Counted from the stretch's first letter, positions 44,382-54,333 are shown. The stretch is 64,000 nt of DNA from Microtetraspora glauca (GCA_000721275.1 JOFO01000008.1:186001-250000), one strand, 5' to 3'. The notes: generated from the letters alone by a model not told the origin. Numbers and translations are program-made.

Positions 44382-45521
44382 ATGGTCCGCCTCCCCACCC
44401 TTCCCGCGCTGCGCCGCCGCGTGGACCGGTGGGCCGGATCGGCCCCGGCCCTGGACGTCGTCGCCGCGCTCAGCGCGTTCGCGCTCATGCTGCTCGACGT
44501 GCCGGGCCTGGCCCGCGCCGACAACTCCCTCACCGGCGTCACCGCCACCCTGGTCCTCGCGGCCGGCGCCGCGTCCCTGGTGCTGCGCCGGCGGGCGCCC
44601 TGGCTGCCGTACCTCGTCGCCCTCGCGCTGATGGGCTGGCTGCACGAGGTCACCCTCGTCCAGTTCGCGCTCTACTCCATCGGGCGCTTCCGGGGGCGCC
44701 GGGCCGCCGTCGCCGCCACCCTGCTCTACACGGGCGTGGCGTACGCGTACTTCCAGCTGCCCGGCTGGCCCGCCCGGCACGGCGACACCCTCAGCGACTT
44801 CCTCAGCCTGGTCGTGCCGATCGGCGTCCTCGCGGCCGGCGTCGGCATCGCCGCCCACCGCCACGACCTCGTCAGCGCCCTGGAGGTCCAGCGGCGCGAG
44901 GCCGCCGCCCGGCAGGCCGTCCAGGAGGAGCGCATCCAGGTCGGGAGGGACGTCCACGACCTGGTCGGACGCGAGCTGACCGTGCTCGCCGTACGCGCCG
45001 AGGTGCTGGCCGTACGGGCCCGCGGAGAGGCCCACCGGAAGGACTTCGAGGAGCTCGCCGACACCGCCCGGCGCGCCCACCTCATGCTCAACGAGACGCT
45101 GGTGCGGCGCGCCGACCGAGACGGCGCCACACGCGGCCTGGAGGGCCTCGCGGACCTGGCCGCGGAGAGCGAGCGGATGGGCAGCCCGGTCGACCTGGAC
45201 GTGGCCGAGGAGGTCAAGGCGCTGTCGCCGCTGCGCCAGACGGCCGTCCACCGGGTGGTCCAGGAGTGCCTGACGAACGCGGCCAAGCACGCGCCCGGCC
45301 TGCCCGTCCGGGTGGGCATCGGCGTCGAGGGCCCGGACCTGTGGATCGAGGTCCGCAACCCGCTGCCGAAGACCCCGCCGGACCGCGCGCCCGTCTCCAC
45401 CGGCACGGGGCTCGTCTCCATGGACGAGCGGGTCGCCACCATGGGCGGCACCTTCACGGCGGGGGAGAAGGACGGCGCGTACGTGGTCCGGGCGACCCTC
45501 CCCTCCGGCCTCCCGCGCTGA
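44382..45521 (+). CDS. Orphan sensor histidine kinase (NarL-type partner class)
   Basis: A 379-residue membrane kinase. Four or five hydrophobic helices (about 25-160) form the sensor region, and the HisKA_3 dimerisation helix is EERIQVGRDVHDLVGRELTV with the phosphorylated His192. The HATPase domain (about 280-378) has VVQECLTNAAKHAPG (N box) and STGTGLVSMDERVATMGG (G box). The signal is unknown. No response-regulator gene is next to it, since an mreB paralogue follows on the other strand. The ATG is preceded by GATGGAG. I would expect a LuxR/NarL-type regulator elsewhere in the genome. Confidence 0.9.
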   Translation: MVRLPTLPALRRRVDRWAGSAPALDVVAALSAFALMLLDVPGLARADNSLTGVTATLVLAAGAASLVLRRRAPWLPYLVALALMGWLHEVTLVQFALYSIGRFRGRRAAVAATLLYTGVAYAYFQLPGWPARHGDTLSDFLSLVVPIGVLAAGVGIAAHRHDLVSALEVQRREAAARQAVQEERIQVGRDVHDLVGRELTVLAVRAEVLAVRARGEAHRKDFEELADTARRAHLMLNETLVRRADRDGATRGLEGLADLAAESERMGSPVDLDVAEEVKALSPLRQTAVHRVVQECLTNAAKHAPGLPVRVGIGVEGPDLWIEVRNPLPKTPPDRAPVSTGTGLVSMDERVATMGGTFTAGEKDGAYVVRATLPSGLPR

Positions 45522-45577
45522 CCCCCGCGGCCACCGGCCGACGGCAGGGGGCTGCCGGCCCGACGGCAGGGGAGGGG

Positions 45578-46600
45578 CTAGCGGCCCGACTCCGCCTTGC
45601 CCAGCACCCGCTGGAGGCCGTCGAAGTCCTCCACGCAGCGGCCCGAGCCCAGGGCCACGCAGTCCAGGGGCGCGTCCGCCACGAAGACCGGGATGCCCGT
45701 CGCCGACGCCATCCTGAGGTCGAGCCCCGGCAGCAGGGCGCCGCCGCCGGTCAGCACGATGCCGTGCTCCATGACGTCGCCGGACAGCTCCGGCGGGCAC
45801 TCCTCCAGCGTGGTCCGCACCGCCGCGATGACCGCCTCCACCGGTTCGTCCAGCGCCTGCCGGACCTCCGGGACGGTCAGCTCCACCGTCCTCGGCAGAC
45901 CGCTGACCTTCTCCCGGCCGCGCACCGTGAAGGTGCGCCGCTCGAACTCCTCGCCGCCCGGGACCGGCCACGCCGAACCGATCGCCACCTTCACGTCCTC
46001 GGCCGTCCGCTCGCCGACCAGCAGCGAGTGCGCCCTGCGGACGTGGTCGGCGACCGCCGCGTCGAAGCGGTCGCCGCCGACCCGCAGGGACTGCGCGGTG
46101 ACGATGCCGCCGAGCGAGATCACCGCCACCTCGGTGGTGCCGCCGCCGATGTCCACCACCATGGAGCCGCGCGCGTCGGAGACCGGCAGGCCCGCCCCGA
46201 TCGCCGCCGCCATCGGCTCCTCGATGAGGTGGACGGCCCGCGCGCCGGCCGCGACGGAGGCGTGCACGATGGCCCGCCGCTCGACCGGGGTGACCCCGCT
46301 CGGCACGCAGGCGACCATCCGGGTGCGGGGGCGGCGGCGCCCCGGGACGGCCTTGCGGACGAAGTGCCGGATCATCTCCTCCGCCGCCTCGTAGTCGCTG
46401 ATCACCCCGTCGCGCAGCGGCCGGATCGCGGTGATGGACCCCGGCGTCCGGCCGATGGTCTCCTTCGCCTCGGCGCCGACCGCGAGCGCGTGCCGGGAGC
46501 CCTCCTGGACCGCCACCACGGACGGCTCGTTGAGCACGATGCCCCGCCCCCGCGCGTAGAGGAGGGTGTTGGCCGTGCCGAGATCGATGCCTATGTCCAT
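45578..46600 (-). CDS. MreB/Mbl-like actin-family protein
   Basis: A 340-residue MreB paralogue. Actin-fold motifs are present: phosphate 1 in [22 protein letters not shown], phosphate 2 in [18 protein letters not shown] and the adenosine motif in [13 protein letters not shown]. The N-terminus lacks the MSFIGRDMA segment of the mreB at 49295-50314, and several surface loops differ (RRPRTRMVACVPS; SAWPVPGGEEFERR). I call it a paralogue rather than mreB; it may be the Mbl-type protein used in sporulation wall synthesis. The ATG 46600 is preferred over TTG three codons earlier. It is divergent from folC, and a histidine kinase lies on its other side. Confidence 0.9.
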   Translation of the reverse strand: MDIGIDLGTANTLLYARGRGIVLNEPSVVAVQEGSRHALAVGAEAKETIGRTPGSITAIRPLRDGVISDYEAAEEMIRHFVRKAVPGRRRPRTRMVACVPSGVTPVERRAIVHASVAAGARAVHLIEEPMAAAIGAGLPVSDARGSMVVDIGGGTTEVAVISLGGIVTAQSLRVGGDRFDAAVADHVRRAHSLLVGERTAEDVKVAIGSAWPVPGGEEFERRTFTVRGREKVSGLPRTVELTVPEVRQALDEPVEAVIAAVRTTLEECPPELSGDVMEHGIVLTGGGALLPGLDLRMASATGIPVFVADAPLDCVALGSGRCVEDFDGLQRVLGKAESGR

Positions 46601-46701
46601 GATCGCCAAGTTTGCCGGGCGGCCCCGGCGGACGGCGGGCCGAAGGTCCCGAAAGGGGGAGGTCCATGGTCCTGTCGGTGGGCCTCCGTAGACTTGGGTC
46701 C

Positions 46702-48210
46702 GTGAGTGACCCGAGCGACCAGAGCGACCACGCCGACGGCTTCGACGACCTCGTCGACGAAGCGACGGACCGAGACCCCGACCTGGCGGTGATCGAGGCC
46801 GGCAGCCGCACCCTGCGCGCCCTCGCCGGACCGCCGCAGGGCGACCCCGTGCCTTCCCGCCCCGAGGACCCGGAGCTGGACGCGGCCCTGCGCGAGGTCG
46901 AGACCGAGCTCTCGACCCGCTGGGGCGAGACCAAGCTGGAGCCGTCCGTCAAGCGGATCGCGGCGCTCATGGACGTGCTGGGCGAGCCGCAGCGCGCGTA
47001 CCCCTCGATCCACATCACGGGCACCAACGGCAAGACGTCGACCGCCCGCATGATCGAGTCCCTGCTCGCCGCCTTCGAGCTGCGCACCGGCCGCTACACC
47101 TCGCCGCACGTGCAGACGATCACCGAGCGGATCAGCCTGGACGGCGCCCCGGTCTCCGCCGAGCGGTTCATCGAGACGTACCAGGACGTCAAGCCGTACG
47201 TGGAGCTGGTCGACGCCCGGGAGGAGTACCGCCTCTCGTTCTTCGAGGTCCTCACCGCAATGGCCTACGCGGCCTTCGCGGACGCCCCGGTCGACGTGGC
47301 GATCGTCGAGGTCGGCATGGGCGGCACCTGGGACGCGACCAACGTGATCGACGGCTCCGTCGCCGTCGTCACCCCGATCGACCTCGACCACACCGACCGG
47401 CTCGGCGAGACGACCGGCGCGATCGCGGGCGAGAAGTCCGGGATCATCAAGGAGGGCGCGACCGTCATCCTGGCCCAGCAGCCGGTGGACGCCGCCCAGG
47501 TGCTGCTGAAGAAGGCCGTCGACGTCGACGCGACGGTGGCCCGCGAGGGCATGGAGTTCGGCGTCGTCTCCCGCGAGGTGGCCGTCGGCGGCCAGCTGCT
47601 GACCCTGCGCGGTCTCGGCGGCGAGTACGAGGACGTCTTCCTGCCGCTGTACGGCGCCCACCAGGCGCACAACGCGGCGGTGGCGCTCGCCGCCGTCGAG
47701 GCGTTCTTCGGCATCGGCGCCGAACACGCCCGCACCCTCGACATCGAGACCGTCCGGCGGGCCTTCGCGCAGACGTCGTCGCCGGGCCGGCTGGAGGTCG
47801 TCCGCTCGTCCCCGACGGTCGTCCTCGACGCCGCGCACAACCCGCACGGGGCCCGCGCCACCGCCGAGGCCGTCTCGGAGTCCTTCGGTTTCTCCCGGCT
47901 CATCGGCGTCGTCTCCACCAGCGGCGACAAGGACGCCCGGGGGCTGCTCGAAGCCTTCGAGCCGATCTTCGCGGAGATCGTCGTCACGCAGAACTCCACC
48001 TCCCGCGCCACCGACGTCGACGCGCTCGCCGCGGTCGCCGTCGAGGTGTTCGGCGAGGACCGGGTCGTCGTGGAGCCGCGGCTGCCCGACGCCCTGGAGG
48101 CGGCGATCACGCTCGCCGAGGAAGAGGCCGAGTACGGCGGCGCCGGCGTGCTGGTGACCGGTTCGATCTTCACGGTCGGCGACGCCCGGCTGCTGCTCAA
48201 GAGGGGCTGA
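46702..48210 (+). CDS. folC: Folylpolyglutamate synthase / dihydrofolate synthase
   Basis: A 502-residue Mur-ligase-family enzyme that adds glutamates to folate and may make dihydrofolate. The ATP loop is GTNGKTST from residue 107; PHVQTITERISLDG, LDAAHNPHGARATAEAV and the metal site in VEVGMGGTWDATNVID are all present. The first 65 residues are an acidic extension typical of actinobacterial FolC. TAGACT (46689-46694) ends 7 bases before GTG 46702, so the transcript is probably leaderless. DUF4233 and ndk genes follow, a conserved actinobacterial trio. Confidence 0.94.
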   Translation: MSDPSDQSDHADGFDDLVDEATDRDPDLAVIEAGSRTLRALAGPPQGDPVPSRPEDPELDAALREVETELSTRWGETKLEPSVKRIAALMDVLGEPQRAYPSIHITGTNGKTSTARMIESLLAAFELRTGRYTSPHVQTITERISLDGAPVSAERFIETYQDVKPYVELVDAREEYRLSFFEVLTAMAYAAFADAPVDVAIVEVGMGGTWDATNVIDGSVAVVTPIDLDHTDRLGETTGAIAGEKSGIIKEGATVILAQQPVDAAQVLLKKAVDVDATVAREGMEFGVVSREVAVGGQLLTLRGLGGEYEDVFLPLYGAHQAHNAAVALAAVEAFFGIGAEHARTLDIETVRRAFAQTSSPGRLEVVRSSPTVVLDAAHNPHGARATAEAVSESFGFSRLIGVVSTSGDKDARGLLEAFEPIFAEIVVTQNSTSRATDVDALAAVAVEVFGEDRVVVEPRLPDALEAAITLAEEEAEYGGAGVLVTGSIFTVGDARLLLKRG

Positions 48211-48217
48211 CCCGGAC

Positions 48218-48583
48218 ATGCGCGTGCTCTGCTCCTCCACCCTGATCGGCGAGTTCTTCGTCATCGGCTTCGCCGGTCTCGTCGCCATGAAGGACGACAG
48301 CCTCACCACCTCCACCGTGTGGTGGGTGTGCGGCGTCGCGATGGTCCTCTCCGTGCTGCTGTGCGGGATGGTCACCCGGCCCGGCGGCGTGCAGCTCGGC
48401 TGGGCGCTCCAGATCGGGCTGGTCATCAGCGGTTTCTTCGTGCCCGTCATGTACTTCCTCGGGGCCGTCTTCGCCGTGCTGTGGTGGTGCTCGGTGCACT
48501 ACGGACGCAAGGTGGACGAGATCAAGGCCGGCTGGGCCGCCTCCGAGGGCGCCCGGGGAACCGCAGGGCCTGACGCTGCGTGA
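48218..48583 (+). CDS. DUF4233 membrane protein
   Basis: A 121-residue membrane protein with three or four helices (STLIGEFFVIGFAGLVAM, WWVCGVAMVLSVLLCGMV, LGWALQIGLVISGFFVPVMYFLG). The folC-DUF4233-ndk order identifies it as the DUF4233 family, which has no known function. It starts 8 bases after the folC stop, so it is in the folC operon. The hydrophilic C-terminus (DEIKAGWAASEGARG) is cytoplasmic by the positive-inside rule. Confidence 0.88.
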   Translation: MRVLCSSTLIGEFFVIGFAGLVAMKDDSLTTSTVWWVCGVAMVLSVLLCGMVTRPGGVQLGWALQIGLVISGFFVPVMYFLGAVFAVLWWCSVHYGRKVDEIKAGWAASEGARGTAGPDAA

Positions 48584-48610
48584 CGGGGGGCGGTGCGGGC
48601 CCTGTAGATT
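48580..48610 (+). promoter_or_regulatory. Candidate ndk promoter
   Basis: GTGACG (48580-48585) and TAGATT (48605-48610) are spaced 19 bases, and AAGGAG precedes the ndk GTG. This would allow ndk to be transcribed independently of folC. Confidence 0.5.
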
Positions 48611-48648
48611 CAGAGGCCCGCACATCCCTCCCCTAAGGAGTTCCTCCC

Positions 48649-49062
48649 GTGAGCCAGCGCACGCTCGTCCTGCTGAAGCCCGACGCGGTCCGCCGCGGTC
48701 TCGTCGGCGAGATCATCGGCCGCATCGAGCGTAAGGCCGGCTGGACCCTCGCGGCCCTGGAGCTGCGCGAGCTGGACCAGGCGACGCTGGAGCAGCACTA
48801 CGGCGAGCACAAGGGCAAGCCCTTCTACGAGCCGCTGATGGGCTTCATGTCCTCCGGTCCGGTCGTCGCGCTCGTCGTCGAGGGCGAGCGGGTCATCGAG
48901 GGCGTCCGCCAGCTGGCCGGTCCGACCGACCCGATCGCCGCCGCCCCGGGTTCCATCCGCGGCGACTACGGCACCATCGTCCGCGAGAACCTCATCCACG
49001 CCTCGGACTCCGAGGAGTCCGCCGCGCGCGAGCTCAAGATCTTCTTCCCCGGACTCGCGTGA
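48649..49062 (+). CDS. ndk: Nucleoside diphosphate kinase
   Basis: A 137-residue enzyme that balances nucleoside triphosphate pools. TLVLLKPDAVRRGLVGEIIGRIE starts the fold and the phosphorylated His117 lies in NLIHASDS. Length and the C-terminal EIKIFF-like end (ELKIFFPG) are typical. The GTG start is preceded by AAGGAG. It lies between folC-DUF4233 and the mre operon, 232 bases before mreB. Confidence 0.97.
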   Translation: MSQRTLVLLKPDAVRRGLVGEIIGRIERKAGWTLAALELRELDQATLEQHYGEHKGKPFYEPLMGFMSSGPVVALVVEGERVIEGVRQLAGPTDPIAAAPGSIRGDYGTIVRENLIHASDSEESAARELKIFFPGLA

Positions 49063-49294
49063 CCCCTCCCTGACCGGCCGCTGACCCCCCGTCAGCCGAA
49101 CGGCAGCCAGATGTGGGGCGACCGAAGGAATTCGGCCGCCCCCAGGCATATGAACGCCAATCCCGGGAACGGATCGCCGCAACCTACCGTCACCTAGTAC
49201 AGAGGTGGACCAGCGCGCGCCATCCGCGTGAGCGGCACTACGATGAAAACTCTTCGCCGCACCACCCTCAGCCATGGGAAACAAGGGGAACTTC

Positions 49295-50314
49295 ATGTCG
49301 TTCATCGGCCGTGACATGGCTGTCGACCTCGGGACCGCCAACACGCTGGTGTACGTCAGGGGTCGAGGCATCGTCCTCAACGAGCCGTCCGTCGTCGCGA
49401 TCAACACCAACACCGGCGGGATCCTCGCGGTGGGTGCCGAGGCGAAGAAGATGATCGGCAGGACCCCCGGCAACATCGTCGCCGTCCGCCCGCTGAAGGA
49501 CGGCGTCATCGCCGACTTCGAGATCACGGAGCGGATGCTCCGTTACTTCATCCTCAAGATCCACAAGCGCCGCTACCTCGCCCGCCCCCGCGTCGTCGTC
49601 TGCGTGCCCTCCGGCATCACCGGCGTCGAGCGCCGCGCCGTCATCGAGGCGTCCACCCAGGCCGGCGCCCGCCAGGTGCACATCATCGAGGAGCCCATGG
49701 CCGCCGCCATCGGTTCCGGCCTCCCCGTCCACGAGGCCACCGGCAACATGGTCGTCGACATCGGCGGCGGCACCACCGAGGTCGCCGTGATCTCCCTCGG
49801 AGGAATCGTCACGGCACAGTCCATCCGGGTGGCCGGTGACGAGCTGGACAACGCGATCATCCAGCACATCAAGAAGGAGTACTCGCTCCTCCTCGGCGAG
49901 CGCACCGCCGAACAGATCAAGATCACCATCGGTTCGGCCTACGACCTGGAGCAGGACGAGCACACCGAGATCCGCGGCCGCGACCTCGTCTCCGGCCTCC
50001 CCAAGACCGTCGTCATCTCGGCCGCCGAGGTCCGCAAGGCCATCGAGGAGCCGGTCAACGCGATCGTCGACGCCGTGAAGACCACCCTCGACAAGTGCCC
50101 GCCGGAGCTCTCCGGTGACGTGATGGACCGCGGCATCGTTCTCACGGGTGGCGGCGCCCTGCTGCGCGGCCTCGACGAGCGGCTGCGCCGCGAGACCGGC
50201 ATGCCGATCCACATCGCCGAGGACCCGCTCGACTCGGTCGCCCTCGGATCCGGCAAGTGCGTCGAGGAGTTCGAGGCCCTCCAGCAGGTCCTGGACGCCC
50301 AGCCGCGCCGCTGA
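49295..50314 (+). CDS. mreB: Rod-shape/sporulation wall protein MreB
   Basis: A 339-residue bacterial actin. The N-terminus [18 protein letters not shown] contains the membrane-anchoring segment, and the phosphate motifs ([29 protein letters not shown]) and [14 protein letters not shown] are present. AAGGGGA lies 6 bases before ATG 49295, which decides it over an ATG at 49274. In Streptomyces MreB is dispensable for hyphal growth but directs thick spore-wall synthesis with MreC, MreD, PBP2 and RodA-like Sfr. TACGAT (49239-49244) in the 232-base upstream gap is a candidate -10. It is the first gene of the operon. Confidence 0.96.
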   Translation: MSFIGRDMAVDLGTANTLVYVRGRGIVLNEPSVVAINTNTGGILAVGAEAKKMIGRTPGNIVAVRPLKDGVIADFEITERMLRYFILKIHKRRYLARPRVVVCVPSGITGVERRAVIEASTQAGARQVHIIEEPMAAAIGSGLPVHEATGNMVVDIGGGTTEVAVISLGGIVTAQSIRVAGDELDNAIIQHIKKEYSLLLGERTAEQIKITIGSAYDLEQDEHTEIRGRDLVSGLPKTVVISAAEVRKAIEEPVNAIVDAVKTTLDKCPPELSGDVMDRGIVLTGGGALLRGLDERLRRETGMPIHIAEDPLDSVALGSGKCVEEFEALQQVLDAQPRR

Positions 50315-50391
50315 CCCGCCGGCCGGGCGGAAGCCCGTACGGCACGAACATCTGCACAACGAACCACGAGGGAAGGGCACGGCCGCCGCAC

Positions 50392-51453
50392 GTGAGGGAC
50401 ACACGAGAGAGCCGGCTGCTCCTGGTGCTGCTGGTCGCCATCGCGTTCGCGCTGATCACGGTGGACATCCGCGGCGGCCAGGAGTCGCCGGTCGACGGCG
50501 CCCGGCAGGCCGCCGCCGCCGTCTTCGGCCCCGTCGAGAACGGCGTCGCGGCGGCCGTCGACCCCATCGGCAACGCCATAGGCGCCGTCCGCGACTCCGG
50601 CGAGCGGCACACCCGCATCGCCGCCCTGGAGAAGGAGAACGCCGAGCTCAAGGCGGAGCTGGGCAGCGACGACCGCAACCGCAACCGGCTGCGCGAACTC
50701 GACGCCCTGCTCAAGACCGCCGGCGCCGGCCAGTACGGCATCAAGGGCGCCCAGGTCATCGCCATAGGGTCGGCCCAGGGCTTCTCCTGGACCGTCACCC
50801 TCGACGTCGGCGCCCGCGACGGCATCCAGCGCGACATGACCGTCCTCAACGGCGCCGGACTCGTCGGCCGGGTCACCACCGTCGGCCCGTCCACCTCCAC
50901 GGTCCTGCTCGCCAACGACCCCGACTTCACCGTCGGCACCCGCATGGAGAAGTCCGACGAACTCGGCTTCGCCACCGGCCAGGGCGACCGCCCGCTCCTC
51001 GTCCAGCTCCTCAACGGCAAGGCGAAGGTGAAGCCCGGCGACCGCCTCGTCACCTTCGGCTCGGCCGGCGACCGGCCCTTCGTGCCCGGCGTGCCCGTCG
51101 GCGAGATCATCCGCGTCGACCCGATGGGCGGCGGGCTCACCCGGAACGTGTACGTGCGCCCGTACGTCGGCTTCAGCAAGCTCGACATCGTCGGCGTCGT
51201 CGTCCAGGCGCCCCGCTCCGACCCGCGCGACACCGTGCTGCCGCCGAAGCCGAAGCCCGCGCCGACCGTCACCGTCACGGTCACCGCGAAGCCGCCCGCC
51301 GACGGCGGCCAGGCGAACGAACAGCCCCAGGGCCAGGCCGAGCGGCCCGTCCAGGAGCAGGCACCGCAGGACCAGGGCCAGGCTCAGGACCAGGCCCAGC
51401 AGCCCGACGGCCAGGCGGCCGCGCCGGACGACCAGGAGGACGCGACACCGTGA
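50392..51453 (+). CDS. mreC: Rod-shape-determining protein MreC
   Basis: A 353-residue protein with a short cytoplasmic tail, one transmembrane helix (LLLVLLVAIAFALITVDI, about 8-25), a coiled coil (IAALEKENAELKAELG) and a periplasm-type beta domain (VIAIGSAQGFSWTVTLDVG; GLVGRVTTVGPSTSTVLLAND). The C-terminal 75 residues are Pro/Gln-rich (QGQAERPVQEQAPQDQG), which is unusual for rods but typical of streptomycete MreC. It scaffolds wall enzymes outside the membrane. The GTG start has GGAAGGG but at 14 bases. The stop overlaps the mreD start. Confidence 0.94.
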   Translation: MRDTRESRLLLVLLVAIAFALITVDIRGGQESPVDGARQAAAAVFGPVENGVAAAVDPIGNAIGAVRDSGERHTRIAALEKENAELKAELGSDDRNRNRLRELDALLKTAGAGQYGIKGAQVIAIGSAQGFSWTVTLDVGARDGIQRDMTVLNGAGLVGRVTTVGPSTSTVLLANDPDFTVGTRMEKSDELGFATGQGDRPLLVQLLNGKAKVKPGDRLVTFGSAGDRPFVPGVPVGEIIRVDPMGGGLTRNVYVRPYVGFSKLDIVGVVVQAPRSDPRDTVLPPKPKPAPTVTVTVTAKPPADGGQANEQPQGQAERPVQEQAPQDQGQAQDQAQQPDGQAAAPDDQEDATP

Positions 51454-52118
51454 AGTTCAACCGCATCCTCCTCTCCGCGACGCTGATCGTCGTCGCGCTC
51501 GTCGTCCAGGTCTCCGTCCTCGCCCGGCTCCAGCTCCCCGGCGCCGTCCCCGACCTGGTCCTCCTCACCGTCGTCGCCCTCGCGCTCGTCCACGGCCCCG
51601 TCACCGGCTCGCTCGTCGGCTTCTCCGCCGGCCTCCTCGCCGACCTGGCCCCGCCCGCCGACCACGCCGCCGGCCGCTACGCCCTGGTGCTCTGCGTCGT
51701 CGGCTACCTCGTCGGCCTCGCCCGCCCCGAGAACGGCCGCTTCACCTCCGCGATCGGCCCGATGGCCGCCGTCGTCGCCGCGGCCGTCGGCTCCACTCTG
51801 CTCTACGCGGGCGTCGGCGCCCTCGTCGGCGACACCGCCGCCCGCCACGTCGGCCTCGGCTCCCTGCTGTTCACCGCGGTGGTGTACGACCTGCTGCTGG
51901 CGCCGTTCACGGTGCCGCTCGTCATGGCCCTGGCCCGGCGCGCCGAGAACGACCCGGTCGCCGACGCCACGGGGGCGGGCGCGGGGGACGTCGCCTCCGG
52001 CTGGCTCGCCTCCGGCACCGGCCTGAGGATCGGCACCCAGCGCGGCGGCCTGCGCGTCAAGGCGGCCCGCACCCGCGCCGGACGGGCCGGCCGCATCAAG
52101 GGAGTCAAGCGACTGTGA
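51450..52118 (+). CDS. mreD: Rod-shape-determining protein MreD
   Basis: A 222-residue membrane protein with five or six helices (ILLSATLIVVALVVQVSVLARL, LVLLTVVALALVHGPVTGSLVGFSAGLLADLAPP, LLFTAVVYDLLLAPFTVPLVMALARR). MreD connects MreC to PBP2/RodA. GTG 51450 overlaps the mreC stop (GTGA), indicating translational coupling. The C-terminal 50 residues are basic and hydrophilic. The pbp2 start follows 19 bases after the stop. Confidence 0.93.
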   Translation: MKFNRILLSATLIVVALVVQVSVLARLQLPGAVPDLVLLTVVALALVHGPVTGSLVGFSAGLLADLAPPADHAAGRYALVLCVVGYLVGLARPENGRFTSAIGPMAAVVAAAVGSTLLYAGVGALVGDTAARHVGLGSLLFTAVVYDLLLAPFTVPLVMALARRAENDPVADATGAGAGDVASGWLASGTGLRIGTQRGGLRVKAARTRAGRAGRIKGVKRL

Positions 52119-52137
52119 CCGAGGGGGCACCGGCAGC

Positions 52138-54329
52138 ATGAGCAACATCCCCGAGACCGGACGGACCCCCGGGTCCAGACCCGGCTCGTCGTCATCCAGG
52201 TCCTCGTCTTCTCGCTGCTGCTCACCCTGGGCGGCCGGCTCTGGTACCTCCAGATCCGCAACGGCAAGGAGTACGCCGACGAGGCCAAGAGCAACAACAT
52301 CCAGCAGGTCGTCACCCCGGCCGTGCGCGGCTCCATCCTCGACGCCCGCGGCGTCCCGCTCGCCGACAACGAGACCCGGCTCGTGGTCTCCGCCTCGCGC
52401 ACCGAGCTGATGAAGATGAAGGACGACGGCAAGGCCGTCCTCACCCGGCTCGCCGGCGTCCTGAACATGAAGCCCGAGGACGTCGTCAACAAGATCCGGC
52501 TCTGCGACTCCCAGACGCCCAAGCCCTGCTGGAACGGCTCGCCCTACCAGCCGATCCCGGTCACCGACGAGGCCACCGTCCAGCAGGCGCTCACCATCCG
52601 CGAGAGCACCGAGGACTTCCCCGGCATCACCGCCGAGCTCACCGCCGTCCGCCGCTACCCCGCGCCCGGCAAGGCCCGTACCGCCCAGGTCCTCGGCTAC
52701 CTCTCGCCGGTCACCGACGAGGAGATCACCAAGGCGAAGGACACCGACTCGCCGTTCCTCCGCTCCGACCAGGTCGGCCGCTCCGGCATCGAGCGCACCT
52801 ACGACAAGGAGCTGCGGGGCAAGGCGGGCGTGACCCGGTACGAGGTCGACAACCTCGGGCGCGTCATGGGCCAGACCACCTCCGACCCGGGCGTCGCCGG
52901 CTCCACCCTCGTCACCAGCATCGACGCCCGCGTGCAGGCGGTCGCCGAGTACGAGCTCGCGCAGGCGATGAAGGCCGTCCGCGGCGAGACCGACAAGATC
53001 ACCGGACGCAAGTACGAGGCCGACTCCGGCGCCGTCGTCGTCATGGAGACCAAGACCGGCCGGGTCGTCGCCATGGCCTCCCAGCCGGACTACGACCCCA
53101 ACGTCTGGATCGGCGGCATCTCCGCCAAGGACTACGCGGGCCTCACCAGCAAGAACTCCAACTACCCGCTGCTCAACCGGGCCATCCAGGGCCAGGCCCC
53201 GGCCGGCTCGATCTTCAAGGTGATCTCCGCGAGCGCCGCCGTCCGGGCCGGCTACGACTTCAACGACAAGTACAACTGCAGCGCCTCCTACAGCCTCGGC
53301 AGCCGCAGCTTCGCCAACTTCGAGTCCCAGGGCCACGGCCCCATCACCCTCGGGGACGCCCTCAAGTACTCCTGCAACACCGTCTTCTACGCCCTCGGCC
53401 ACAAGGAGTGGCAGAAGGACGGCGGCATCACCGCGAACAAGGACTCCAAGGACTGGTTCTACGTGACCGCCCGCGACTTCGGCCTCGGCTCCGAGACCGG
53501 CGTCGACCTGCCCAACGAGGTCAAGGGCCGCATCCCGGACCGCCAGTGGAAGCAGTCGTTCTGGGAGGCCAACAAGGACGCCTGGTGCAAGCAGGGCAAG
53601 AAGGGCGGCAGCTACGTCGAGCAGATCGCGTACGAGAACTGCCTGGAGGGCAACCAGCTGAAGGCGTACGACAGCATCAACTTCGCCATCGGCCAGGGCG
53701 ACGTCCTCGTCACCCCCATCCAGATGGCCACCATCTACGCGGCCATCAGCAACGGCGGCACCCTCTACAACCCCACCGTCGGCAAGGCGGTCATCAGCCC
53801 CGACGGCAAGCAGGTCCGCGAGATCAAGCCCAAGGCCCACGGCAAGCTGCCGGTCGGCGCGGACACCATCCGCGACCTCGACAAGGGCCTCCGCTCGGTC
53901 GTCGAACCCGGCGGCACCGCCGCCTGGCGCTTCGGCGGCTGGCCCCAGGACAAGATCCCGATGCGCGCCAAGACCGGCACCGCCCAGGTCTACGGCAAGC
54001 AGACCACCTCGTGGCTCGCGACCTACACCGACGACTTCACCATCGTCATGACCATCTCCCAGGGCGGCACCGGCTCCGGCGCCTCCGGCCCCGCCGTCCG
54101 CAACATCTACGACGCCCTCTACGGCCTCGACGACGCCGGCAACCAGGACCTCAAGCGCGCCCTGCTGCCCACGCCGCAGAAGGCGCTGCCGAAGGTCAAC
54201 GCCGACGGCACCATCGACGCCCCGGTCATCAAGGCGTACGACCCGAAGTCCCAGCTGGTCGACCCGGCCGAGCAGAACGGCGCCGCGCCGCCGCCGCTCG
54301 CGGGCACGCCCCCCAACAGGAGGGACTGA
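52138..54329 (+). CDS. mrdA: Penicillin-binding protein 2 (mrdA), frameshifted near the start
   Basis: A class B transpeptidase of about 730 residues that cross-links peptidoglycan. Transpeptidase motifs are in the frame that ends at 54329: SIFK (in AGSIFKVIS), SCN (YSCNTVFYALG) and KTG (AKTGTAQVYG). The ATG at 52138 reads MSNIPETGRTP and then leaves this frame. The next bases, read one back, give RVQTRLVVIQVLVFS and the transmembrane helix. The break is at the C5G3 run 52166-52173, where one C is missing. No normal start codon serves the main frame before GTG 52323, which would remove the membrane anchor. It may be a sequencing indel, a recent mutation or a slip site. mreD and rodA flank it closely. 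Confidence 0.9.
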
Positions 54330-54333
54330 CCCG

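Noticed and set aside
41523..47087. An open frame of 1854 codons on the minus strand across valS and folC
   Set aside because: It overlaps clear genes antisense, has low-complexity Gly/Arg/Asp-rich translation and no domain. High third-position G+C keeps such frames open.
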